Source: Hyaloperonospora brassicae
Taxonomy: Eukaryota; Oomycota; Peronosporomycetes; Peronosporales; Peronosporaceae
Reading direction: 5' to 3'
DNA: 64,000 nucleotides
Assembly (NCBI GenBank): GCA_947650285.1
Contig: CANTFL010001296.1
Span: 1 to 64,000, forward strand
Made by a program: the position numbers and the translations under genes. Below are positions 1 through 12,100 of the stretch, in pieces (position 1 is the first letter of the stretch; each line of letters starts with the position of its first letter). The notes beneath the pieces are model-generated. The model ran no database searches and was not told where the DNA came from. It saw nothing but the letters and a program-made list of their open reading frames with translations.

Positions 1-304
1 AGGGTAAAAGTAGAACTGTTATATTAATAAATTAAGTCTTTAAACTACTGTCTCTTCGTTTGACTTAATTCAATTATACTAATATAACTGCATGTATGGT
101 GACGTCTCGTCACCACTCATTGCGCGCGTCTTGCGGCGATTGGTGGGTTGATATCATCACGATATCAACCAATGAACAGACCCTTTGGTCGACCCTTTAA
201 TATCACCACTTTGGTGATATTGTTTTAAAGAATATCCATCTTTATATTCTTTATTGTCACTTTCCTTAAAGTGACAATTTCATGTAACGGGCTGCCCCGT
301 TACA
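1..304. repeat. Chain of seven hairpins, probable LTR end
   Basis: Seven inverted repeats follow one another with almost no spacing: about 18-37 with 62-89 (imperfect), 98-114, 146-170, 199-221, 228-252, 254-278 and 283-304. Stems are about 7-11 bp; a GGTCGACC palindrome lies at 187-194. The last unit starts TGTAACGGG and ends CCCCGTTACA, so it begins TG and ends CA as LTR ends do. No coding frame is present. I infer the 3' end of a long terminal repeat, or a foldback repeat, cut off by the window edge. The second copy that would prove an LTR is not in the window. Confidence 0.45.
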
Positions 305-3300
305 CAAGCCCTCACACACAAAATCAGCTAGCACAGGCAACCTACGTCGACGTAATTGTCAGCAGCATCCAATGGGCCGTACCCCGTAGTGTACATATAT
401 TTTGTCGAGACTCACCAACGTAAAAGCGCCGCGATAGTGCCAGATGATGCTCATGCGATCGAAAGCGTGCACGCCTTTTTATCTATTTCTGCTACATAAC
501 GTTGCACGATGCGACTGCACGTCAAGCCAACGTACTGGTCTGTCGGATCGTTGGTCGTGCGTACGGCTCTACACAGAATTCTTAGGCGCCGTAGTCACTG
601 GAATAAAGCCGGTTGTTGCTTCTCGTCGCGAGTCTCAGGCGTCTTCATGTACTACTTCCGCATCGCACTATTTACAGTGTCCATTCATATTAAATGTGAC
701 ATTTCGCATCGAGTTAACACTAGTAGCACGCCAATAAAATATGCTACGTGGTGCAGATTTTGTATATAGGTAAGGTCGTTCTTATAGATTCTTTGCATAG
801 GTAAACGTGTGGCTGCAGCAGAGGCCGTATTCATGTGATTGCTCTCTTTGTGATCGGTAAGATACTGAGGAGGCCCGTGGTGGCGATTTAAAACGCGTCT
901 GGTACGCGTCCTATAAACATGTTACTTTTGTCATGTACACTAAGTTTCCACACTTTCACTACCTAGCAGCGGGTGATTCGTCTACTGCTGTACCTGCGGT
1001 CGAGATGAAGTCGTCCGGGCGCGCTGATGCGCCTTTGAAGAAGTCCAATGCATCACATCGAACTTCTTGTCGCTCATCGCCCGGTGTAACAGCTGTCATC
1101 GGCTTCACTTAATCCGAGTAGTCGATCAGTTTCACACGCGTCGTGATGCCGTTCTAGTAATGCTGAGCCTAGGAATCATGTGTTGACGGTGGGATCTTCA
1201 CAACGAGTGCGGACGAGCAGAAACACAATCGAGACAAAATCTATCTCTATACCTTTAGTCATTTTGTTAAAACATTCGGTGATTCGAAAGCTGTTCGAGC
1301 TTCTTACGATTGGCTTACGATGATCATCCAATACATAATTGAGACTTCCCAAATGCAGCAGTTTTATAGGCTCCAGAAATTGTGCTTATTTCATCGCGCA
1401 TTGTTAGGACTATCACGACTATCAAGGAACGTGCAGTTTTCGTCGCCACACAGTAAAACGGGACCAGCCAACCGCACTAGTCGTTACCCTCTTTAGCGAG
1501 TTATATACAGTCATCTCATCGAAGAATTACATTGGTCTACACAGGGTGACGATCTCAAACGTGAGATTGTGAAGCATACCCATTGCCTCAATCTAGTGCG
1601 AGTTTCGGCTTTCCACACAAATAGGCATAGTGCCAACACTTGCGTTAGAGAATAACGACTCCGCCGGACTGCCTATCGCTCGGACAAAAAATCTAGAGCT
1701 GCCAATCAACATTGTCTCCGAAGCCCCACGACAAAAGATGCTCAATCGCCGCCTCGGCTGTTGTAGGCGCAATCATTCGCCTTTCCTACAGGCACATGAT
1801 GTCCAGCAAGCCTTCCTGGGTCCGTGGACGGAAGTGTGCAAAAACGCTGCTTATCGTGAAAGTTTGGACCTCAGTTCCATAACATGTTGAGAAATAAAGC
1901 CACGCGTCTTATAAGGTGACAGCCCTCGCCTGACTATCTCGCGGTGGTCGTGACATTGATGTGAGCGCGCTGGTGATTTAGCCACCAAGTCCTTAAAATT
2001 GACGTGTGCTCATTCGCGTTCGCCGTAGCAGATACCAAGCATGTCAACCAGGTTTCCGGATCAAAGCAAGAGTTCCGCGACACGCTGGACATCGACGTCA
2101 ATTATGTTGCCCAAGTGCGTTTCACGGGGACAAGTTCGCATCCCGTCTCCAAAGAAAAGAGACGGGGGTAGAGGAGACTATTAGGAAGAAAAATGCGCTA
2201 GCGTATATCGAGGGACGGCTCCGTAATAACCCGAAAGGAGGAAGCTCTTATGATTCTTCGCCCCGTATTACCGTTCGATATTGCTCGCCAAGTTCCACCA
2301 ACGTGCACCGTTACCTACAGATCGAGCTGTCTTGGCACGACTTTAGCCTATTGCGCGCAGCCTCATGTCTAGCCTCTTGTCCTTGGCTATCTTGTTCATT
2401 TAGCTCGAGCTGAGCGTTGCAGAACAGCCTTTGATCAGATCTTATTCTATTCATACCTTACGTGTTCAGCCCAGTGATGCGGTACAGAAGCATCGTGATG
2501 ATGCTCACCAGTATGACAGGTTGTTGCTTAAATCACCTCGTCTAAAATATCGCTTGTAGGTGGGCGTGTGGCGCCTCAGGCTTCTGACGCCGCCATGCCG
2601 CGACTTCGATGACCTTCTCGGTCTTACGGCGGTTCGATATATATAAAGCTCTTACTAGGTCAGCCACGCGAAGAGCGTTTGGCTGCAGTAGCTTGGCGAC
2701 ATCGGTCACGAATTCGCCTGACTTAAAGCCGGGCGTCATGATCATTGCTTGGACGTCGCGTGTTTTTTGTACAGGCGCGTCACCCCCAGCGTAGCTGCAT
2801 GCCCATATGCATCCTGGAGAGCCGCTGCTGCTACGTTGCATGTACCAACTTAATATTACGACAGTTCGAGTAGTTAAAATATGTTCGGCACCTAATCGGT
2901 GACAGTGACTGAGTTATTGCTCTCGATTGACTGCACGTCAAAGCCTTGCGCCGCAAGCAAATCCGCCGATAAGGGAGAATGGGGGAAGCAGTCCTTCAAT
3001 TTATTGTCTAATTGCAATTACATACCATCACTTAGAAAGTTTTAGTTCGCTTCCCTCGGAAGCGAGGCAGACGATAATATAGACGCCTCTATCTCATCGA
3101 CTTCCATCATGTCTACGATTGTATTCATCGACCCTTCGTCATCATGGATATCGTCCGCGCGCGCCGCTGGCCGCCGCGTGTGCACCAATCGACTCAACAA
3201 CGGCCCTGAGTCGACTTCTTTACTGGTCGTACTTCTTGCCGATACGTTTCGCTCGCCGCCTACTCTAGCGCCACTGTCGCCGATAAATCAGCATCTGTCA

Positions 3301-4349
3301 CATCCTCAGTCCTTGCCACTGGCTCTTCTTAGCTGTTCGCAGTGCTAAAGATGCTGCAACAGGAGACACAGAGATCCTGATTGCTATAATTCGCTTTGTT
3401 AATGCTTTCGTTTTTAAGCGTCGCAACGCTTCGCGTTCACCGGTCAGTTCTGACCAATTGTCGCTCGCGCAACGATCCCGCATCGATATTTGTCGCATTT
3501 GCGTTGCGGCCTTGGCACCTCAGACACTGCCGCTCGACTCATTTGATCCTCGAGACCAGGAGCCACCTTTTCGCGTAAGATGTCAGACAGTAATTTCCAT
3601 CCATCCAGAATAGGGCTGATAGTATCACGGAACGTATACGGGGCCTTTCATCGTATGGTTTCGAGGACGTCTCCGGATATGCATATACGCAGGCCATTAT
3701 AAAGTGAGTGACGCAAAGGAAGTACAGGCGTGGAACTGAATTGATCTTGCGCAGGTTGGATCGTATTGCCCCGACCGCCGTGCTTCTTGCTTAGTATTCC
3801 AAGGCCCACGATACCTACTGACCAAAATGTTGTAGCACATATAGTGTACGGATTCGCATATTATTGTATTCCAGATCGACGACACGTAATGTCGCCAAAA
3901 GCGGCTGTGCTACACACCATGTTTTTTTGTTTAAAATCGAATTGACCAGGCGCTTTCTCGCTGCCAACTAGAATTATAAATTACTTAAACGAGAATTGCA
4001 TAAAAATTTGTAGTAGCACGAAACCTTAATCGTAAACATGGACATTTCCTGAATCTTCAGATTTATATAAAAATCAAAACTCTTATCGATCGTAAAGAAA
4101 AGGGATATGACTTCCGAATGGGACTGCAAATTGGAATCGTGCAGGCGAAATATTGCACAGGCGGATATTCTATTCGCTTTTAATTTTATCAAAAAGAGTT
4201 CTCATTATTATAAAAAGTATAGCAAAGATGGACAGCCTCATTATAATTATCAAAGAAAGGTATGGAGTACATACGGTCACCATTTAAAAAAAATTAAGAC
4301 GCCCAAGGTAACTATAATTTCATAAGTTATATATGTTTATATTGTTTAC

Positions 4350-4380
<31 letters not shown>

Positions 4381-7300
4381 GACATATATGTTCTATATAA
4401 TATCTATTACTATAATTCGTTACGATCAGCTATTATCGGATAAGGCCATTGACTACACCAAACGCTATCTGCGGTGCCCGTGTCACATTGCATCACGTAC
4501 GAACGATAACTCATTTCTTGTTCTAGTGACAACATTTACTATTCTATTAGATTATATTTAGTAACGATGTCGAATATAATAAGCTTCATGATGCTTCAAG
4601 TAGTACTAAAACTAGCGCTTTAGGACATATAATATGTCCATTGAGCATTCACATAATTTGTTAGACTATATTGACGTCATTGCAAACGTACTTGATCGAG
4701 CACCTTTACGTATCCTATCGGTTTAATGAGCCTTTGACGCTCTTTACACTTCCCACAAGATTACAAATTTGTTCGTGCTTGGTCATGCACAAAAACATTT
4801 ATCAGACGATGTCAAAAGGAAAAGGTAATTATTTTAGATAAGATGTACACATATAGAGATTGGCAAACGAATTAATCTAGCGCACACATCCAATAAGCTC
4901 CCGATACATAAAGATTAAAAATAACTATCTCTCCCCTTACATGTCTGACTTCAGCAACCTAAAAAAGGTGAAAACAGCCATCGTCGTAGTATATCTATGT
5001 TAAAAATCTTGTGTTAAATCGCCCTTGCGGCATAGGGTATCGCTCCCAGAGAATTATTTAGATTGTTTGTTACTAATGTGTGCTATTTATACAATTTGCA
5101 TATCAAAAACCGATATGAGCATTTCGCATCCATAAAACATTTACTAATGATACCGCTTCGGGAAATTGATTGTTGGTGGTGCACGCTTGCGTAGATCATG
5201 GCTAGGATGCACACAATTCCATTATTAAGGCAACTACGGCAGCATTAAAAAAGAAATTATAAGGTCGGCAAAATCACAGATACGGCAACTATTTGATGAC
5301 AACGGATGGAGGACTACGCTACTTAATATTCTACACGGAGGATAGAAATGGATGCATGACAATCAACGAAGCAATTAAATTGATTTCTGAAGATATTTGC
5401 GGTACCTCATCGATTTGCCAAGCCAATAAACCGCGCTATAAATGCAAAAACTGTTTATTCAATAACTTAGAGCGCGCTCATATTGGGGCAGCGCAAACTT
5501 CTATCGATTGCGGCTATTTTCTCCATCGTCCCTTTGATTGCGTATGAAACGGACGGAACAAGATGATAATCCTGTTATGTGTATTTTATTTGTGTTATTT
5601 ACCGCGGTGACATATCTTTCAGATGGTCCAACAACTACAATTGGATCTCAACCAGTATATATCAGCTATTTAGCCAAGCGTGTAGCCGCTATATAGTGGA
5701 TGAGGTACAGAGGAACGCCTAAATAAATTATAAGAAAGCAGCTTCCGATCGTCCTACGCTTCTGGGGAGATCATATTTCGGTTAACGTGGACAGCCAACC
5801 TTATTGGCCCCACCTCCTTCAAGCGAGGCGCTTATGGTCAGAATCTGCAGGACCTAAATCACTCCGAGGTGCATAAAGGCATATTTCAGGCATAACAGTA
5901 CGATGGTTGTGCCTGATCAGCTTGGATCCGGGGACGTATTTCTTCAATATTCACTGTTCAAAACAGTGGTTTTGTCTCTCATGAACCTCACTGTACGCTA
6001 ATTTACACCAGAATGAAATAGGCCGCACCTTTGGTGACCCAGACACGGGCGCACTTGATCACTCCAGATGAGGGCAAACAAATTTGGCGTATCATGCGGG
6101 CCATCGGTCATCAGCGCGACTCCGACAATAACATATGTTTGCTGGAAACGGAGGAATAATTATGCCTGGGGTGCCGGGGAGCTCCTGCCATACCTGGAAA
6201 TGGCACCGGTATTTACATGGGTCTATCTGGCCTGCTGAGGTGAGCAATCCATTTCAGTAGCTTATAGCAGCGTCGAAGACGGGATACAAACGGCTCAGCG
6301 AGAGCCGGAAGATATATAATGTAGAGTCAAACATTTCCCGTTTACCAGACAAACAGCAGGTGGCCACTAGTGATTGTGTGTTCGTGGTATGAACGGACAC
6401 TCGGAGACGCTTTGTATTCATGATATAGAGGTAGAGTACCACGATCATACGAAGGATAATGCGACTTACCGGTTGCTTTGGGACTGGATGGGTGTAGTGT
6501 CGTCCAGCGCCGCTTAATTTGTTGTCCCTCGACAGTATACATAACTAGGTCGGGCTGCGGACAAATGATTCCGGGAGCGACACAGTCTTGCAACTGTGTG
6601 ACGTGAGTAACAAACTCCACTTTGTTGCTCACATCATTGTGCCTGTCTCTGAGAAAGATATTTGAGTAATCCTAAGGACGGAGGAGTGTGCCGATAATGC
6701 TCCGATCGAACGATGAACTACACAATTGATACTCTAGATTGGAGTTCGAATGCAGGGGGCTTCCTTCTCTTTATTAAGAGCATCTCAATTCTGCTATCTG
6801 TGGCGTCGCGACGAAGTACGGTCATGGCATCCACAAATGCGTGTGGAATCTATAAATTTTTTAAGCGGGTCGAAGGAACAAAGCCCATCCGCGTGCTCGG
6901 CGAAAAGTGGTCAGTCACAGAATAAATGCTATTCAAACGTTTGAATCAGACCGTTAAGACTGGGATTACATGGCTTAAGGCATGGCGACGGAAGCCTGTA
7001 CGACACCACTTCTGGCTCGGATTATTTAAGAAACGCGTTTTTATAGACACGAATGAGCGGGTCATTCAGCTGATAAACAGGAAATAATGTGGGGCCGGCA
7101 GCGAGGGAAACATGTTTCGCTTATGTCGTACTAACACGTGGGCCATAGCGCGTTTGGCGATGTAGCGATTCCACTATCTCCTGTGTTCGCGGATTTGTCC
7201 CAACCCTAGCAAACAGAAAGATGCTGTACAAACAGAATCATCGCAGCCAGCATCAGCGACCATTGGTAGGTTGATAAATACGCATTTGAATGGATACGCA

Positions 7301-8679
7301 TTTTATTACCACAAGGACCGCGAGATATTTATTCCGAGCTGCAAAGTTGGCCGTGACACCATCACGAACCCAGTATATCTGGTACATCTAATTGCGTGCA
7401 GAGCCCGAACCCCTTTCTCCTCGACGGTGGACCATCGCTTAGACCATAGAGAGCAGCACTCCAAGTTCAAGTATTGAGGCTTCCGATGGAGGACGCGTGC
7501 ACCTCATGTAAAAGTGAGGAGGCTAAAATGTGTGTCATATGATTAGTGATTTTTTTACTTACTAGGGACCGAACTCGGCCTGCTGAATTTGACAGATCTT
7601 ACGTTCCGTAGTACTAAGCGCCGGTAGTACAATAGACATCGGTAGAAAAATCAGGTGATCCATTCGATCATCAGCGCGCACAGATCCACCTTCACAACCT
7701 TATGCGGTATCTCCGCGCTGCGCGAAGTTGAATGCGGGTTGTGTATCTCATACCTTCTCTACATCCCCAACCATTTTTTTACATTGCTGCTAGATGCACT
7801 GACCACTACAGGGGTAGGAGAGGAAGTAAAGGCTGCTACTTAAGATCGCATAGTAGACAAGTGCATGCTACGTGTCCGAAAGGTGCGTCAGTGCGCGGCG
7901 TAAACGGAACAACGTCATCCGCCGGGAACATGCGTGGAGTCGAGCTCACCGTATGACACGTACATAACTATAAGAAGGCACAGTCGAAGTAGATCATGAA
8001 GGACACTGAAAATTAATTCGGCTAACGGCAATAGCGTACTACGGGCCAACTACGTCGATTTTATAAGCATGTATCTCATTGCTAATGCGACGATACGTTC
8101 AGTACAATATGACATGTCATAGCGCCAATGTCGGAGAGACATGTCGATCGCGTGTCGTTTTGCATCAGAGTAGCAGATCAGTATAGGTATAGTCCATTAT
8201 TCTATATCGCTTGATAAAATGATTTGCGCGTTTGATGCATTCGTCCATATCCCGGTTTCGAAGCGGGTTTCGGCATCAAATAACGAGCAATTGTCACGGG
8301 CAATTTTACCACAGGAGGTGGTTCGGGCAGTTGACGCGTCGAATAGGCACGAATTAGAAGGTAATGATGGCCTGAAAAAAATGACTCAATAATAATATCA
8401 GGCAGTCCTGTGCCCTGGGTTTGTTATAGGCAAACGTGCGTTTACGCGTAGAAGGTCAATAATATTCTATCTATTGCTTATTAACAGCTCGCTATCTATC
8501 TACCTAGATAGCTGTCGCTCTCCTCTAGTCATAATTTTCGTACACGTTCTGCTACTATCTCCTAGCAGAACGGCTGGCGCTGATCGTCCTGATTCGGTAT
8601 TCTCGTCTCAACCTCAAACTGCCAGCGGCCAGAACGCCCTATCCTATAATTGTATCCATCGACAACGAGCTAATTCAAG
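305..8679. other. Gene-free, decayed intergenic DNA
   Basis: No convincing gene was found. All open frames are shorter than about 140 codons, lack recognisable domains, and show none of the frame-to-frame continuity across GT-AG sites seen in the right part of the window. About 3,900-5,300 is clearly AT-rich. A short frame near 2,020-2,170 on the plus strand reads somewhat like coding sequence but matches nothing I recognise. With the LINE remnant just downstream, I infer old transposon debris. Confidence 0.5.
4351..4380. repeat. (TAA)10 microsatellite
   Basis: Ten tandem copies of TAA inside the AT-rich stretch, with no gene nearby. Confidence 0.95.
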
Positions 8680-9150
8680 GGATCCAGCAGCCTCGTACCG
8701 TTTTAAAAAGTCCAAGTACACCGCTTTGTATACTAGTAGACTCTGCCGATGCGATATATATGAAACTTCGGTCTTCTATAAATGGCATTATTCCAATTAT
8801 TGGTGATTTTCAACAAGGCTTTAATCATCGGCGTCAAATGAGCAAGACCGTTGTGATGATGTCGTTCTTGGATACAGTATTAGATGAGCACGTAGTGGTG
8901 GCATTGAAGAGAAGATCGATTCTCTCCTTCGATTTTTGGAAGGTGCATGAAACGGCTATCCGGAAGTTTTTAGTATCTTTCGCTACATCACTTTGGCTTC
9001 TCACAGTCACTTGTATTATCATCTGCAACATTCAAGACGATAATAAGGCGCAATTAGTCTTCAGCAGCGAGGTTTCATAGCCGCACGAAGTACTATCTGG
9101 CTTCAGGCTCGACTCTTATTATCTATTTTGCTCTAGATTCTTGCGACACA
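8680..9150 (+). pseudogene. Decayed LINE reverse transcriptase fragment
   Basis: Translating the plus strand gives a run of landmarks in the order found in LINE-type (non-LTR) reverse transcriptases. A 'DPAxSYR' start is followed, in another frame, by 'INGIIPIIGDFQQGFNHRRQ' (the family has D-Q-x-GF-x-x-x-R), then 'ILSFDFWKVHETAIRKFL' (family LDF-x-KA-[FY]-D-x-[VA]-x-R-x-FL). After a stop at 9,078-9,080 comes 'VLSGFRLDS' (family SG-[IV]-RQGCPL). Key residues are lost: the Ala of LDFxKA is His-shifted, RQGC reads RLDS, and no FADD box is intact. It encodes no working enzyme. Domain order and spacing support the call more than identity does. Neither end of the element could be placed; the remnant may continue toward 9,300 and upstream. 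Confidence 0.55.
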
Positions 9151-12100
9151 AGTGCTATCATTGACTAGTTAAACCAGTTTGCATCTGGCAGGTCTAAGCG
9201 GGAGTCAAGACGAATGTCCGCCACTTTTATTTCAGATTTCTTGGACGGCTCAACGATTTAATGGAGGAGGCTATACAGTTGCTATATGACCAAGGCATAT
9301 TTAGGCGTTGTCATATTTTATTTGGATGACAAATTTATTCGAGAAAGAATAAATTATCTTTTTATTTATGTAGCTGTCAACAAAAACACCATCATCGTCC
9401 TTCCTGTGTTCCGAAAAGGCGACACGACAAGATACTTTGGTCACAAGGTAGGTACGGGAAGCCTCACCGATGTGATCTGTTCAGCGCTCATTTGAACATT
9501 CAGCGACGACCAGCAAATGCAAGTCAGCCGACTACCAGCTTCTAGAACCGAGTCTTGATCCTACTCGTTACATTCTACCGGTGGTGTGATATTTAGCGGC
9601 GGTAATCGATTTTTCGACTTTGGCGGCGCAGCAGCTTCTTGGCCTTCGAAATAAATTTGTGGCGTCCTTTGACCAGCACAAAGCTTCTCGCCACACGGCC
9701 ATTTTTCGCTACTGGACACGCCTTAGTATAATGAAGATGTGAATCTGGTCTATGCTGCTTGTGTGCAGACTCAACGAGTTAAATAAGCTACACTGTGTCT
9801 CACGCATGGTCATGACCTATATTATTTGTTCTGAAACGCGTAGGCGTATCAGAGTCGCCGTCAGATGTATCTGTAGACGCTTCTCATCCAGTCGTTTGGT
9901 CACAGCATTCTTTCTATACTCGCCACACTACCAATAACTATTTATTGGCGCTGATGGGGCACTGACCATCTCCACCTCTCCTGGATCCTGTTTATCTGCA
10001 TTACCAGTTCCAATTATTTGTGGATTTCATCAGACACAATTCGACAGACCTCGGTCAAAATGCACCTCATGAATACAGCTGATGCTCTCCAGAGTACTTT
10101 CTCAGTACTTACTCTCAATTAAACCGGAGAGTTCGCCTTAAGGTCGATGTATACATGGTTGGCAATCCACGGATAGTACACCACCGGGAGGAGAGCTCAA
10201 GGGACCAAATGATTGACAAAATTTGACCCTGTGCACTTGTGGACCTACTGCTTGATCGAATAAAGATACAAACATACTCATTGCTTGTTCCGTTTGTCAA
10301 TGTAATAGAGCGCCGTCAGGCCAAGCTACGGCTGCATGGAGCTGGCAATGCTTTTAGTGCGCCAGTAAATTCATTTAAGGCGAAGCTCACAGTCGAACGA
10401 GGCCTGCGAATAAGTAGCCCAACTATTCTGAATCATACATAAGAATGGTAGCCTACCTCGACAGCACGCGTTCAAGAAACATTGTCCACACTAAGGCACA
10501 CTAAGTCGACTTTCATCGTCTCGATACAAGCAAGTAATGGTATACATAGTGTTTTGGTAGCGGATACCATAGCATATTAGCGGAAGGCAGCAATTGTCAA
10601 ATAATTTGATAACGACAGCTCGCCTATGGCATAGTCTTCACTGCAAATCCGCGTCTCCATGGTGGGTCCTGGCAGGTTACCGACACTATTGCTAAATTGA
10701 CATGGTTTTGTCACTTATGAAACAGCAATTCCGTAATTTAAAAATATGGAGGCGAGATTACATCACTTTTATATGGATTTTAGTAGCAGCGCGAAGTAGC
10801 GGCTGGCAAGCCGCCGCGTTGCAGAAGACACCAAATTTATTGTGGGCGCACGGATATGACTTCACAGCTTACCATTTTGGGTCAATTATCGCGTCGCCAC
10901 GAAACATTAGAATCTCTATCATAATAGGCGTACAATTGATCATAGTTGTAGCAAGCTTCAGTGCTACTATGGGTAAAGAAAACATTGATACATATTTCAC
11001 ATTTTTTTGGCTGTCCAAGCCTGCTAACAAAGCTTATTTTCCACTAGACTGGGCAACAATGGAAAGTACGCCAAATGCACGGCTTTATTGCACACATCGC
11101 CAGCCGGAAAGCGGCGGTCCAACCAAGGCTTTTCACCAAACAAATCTACTGAGATCACCTCGACACAACTAATGCATAGGCCACTGTCTTGAAGATAATT
11201 TGGCGTTTTCATGGCAGTTTATATATCATCTATGTGTGAATCTAACGCAATTAAATCATGTTTTAAACGGGAAAGAGTCACGATAGCCGGCGGCATTATA
11301 AGTTTGCGACACGGGCATACGACTCGAGGATTTGAGGTTCACGATTGATGGTCTAGCTGGGCAATCTCGATAGAAAACCCTGAGAGCCATCACATTAGGT
11401 GAAAATCACTATACAACCACATGAGTCAAAAGAGGAACTAAATTTATTATCTGGCTCTCAACCACGAGACATCTTGCAACCCACAATGGACCGATAGACT
11501 ATTCTTCCTATCGTTTAAAAACATAGTTGATACCATTGTATTAATTCAAATCGATGAATACATAGATGATAACGTATACTAACTAGGATCTTCATTCCCT
11601 TTTCGATATCGTTGTATGTGCCGATACTGTTGCAGCTTGTAGAATTTATAAGACACAGTCAAGTCCTACCATTTTCGCGGGTGTACACACAAATGCTATG
11701 AAAAATGCTGACTCACACTTTGCGTCAATCACTATTACAACTCTACGAGGCATTGGCCTCTGCTCAAGACAGGTGACTTTGGCCATCGATCTATGTTGAT
11801 CTCTTGACAAGTTGATGTGTAATATAGTATTTTTGCTTTCGACTACATACTGATTTGAAGAAAGTATGTAACGGAATTACACGTCGGTTTGTAATTGGCA
11901 TAACAGGTGTGGTTCACCCCAGGAATGGGATCCCATTGAAATTGATACCCGAACACCTTATCAGTTGTTGGGGGGAAGTCAGCCACAAAATAAAGATCTT
12001 TTAAAAGGTTATAATTAGAGCATTAGTTTCTAGATTTTGTACGTTTAATCCAGGGTGTTCTCAGAAAATAAAAATAAAGTTCAGTTCCTCTTTTGATATA

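Noticed and set aside
5293..5547. 84-codon plus-strand ORF with several cysteines
   Set aside because: Isolated in decayed AT-rich DNA, no splice context and no known domain; chance length for this composition.
9286..9495. Frame containing YLDD as a possible retroelement RT active site
   Set aside because: No supporting motifs around it in the right order, although the decayed LINE upstream may extend here; not enough to call.
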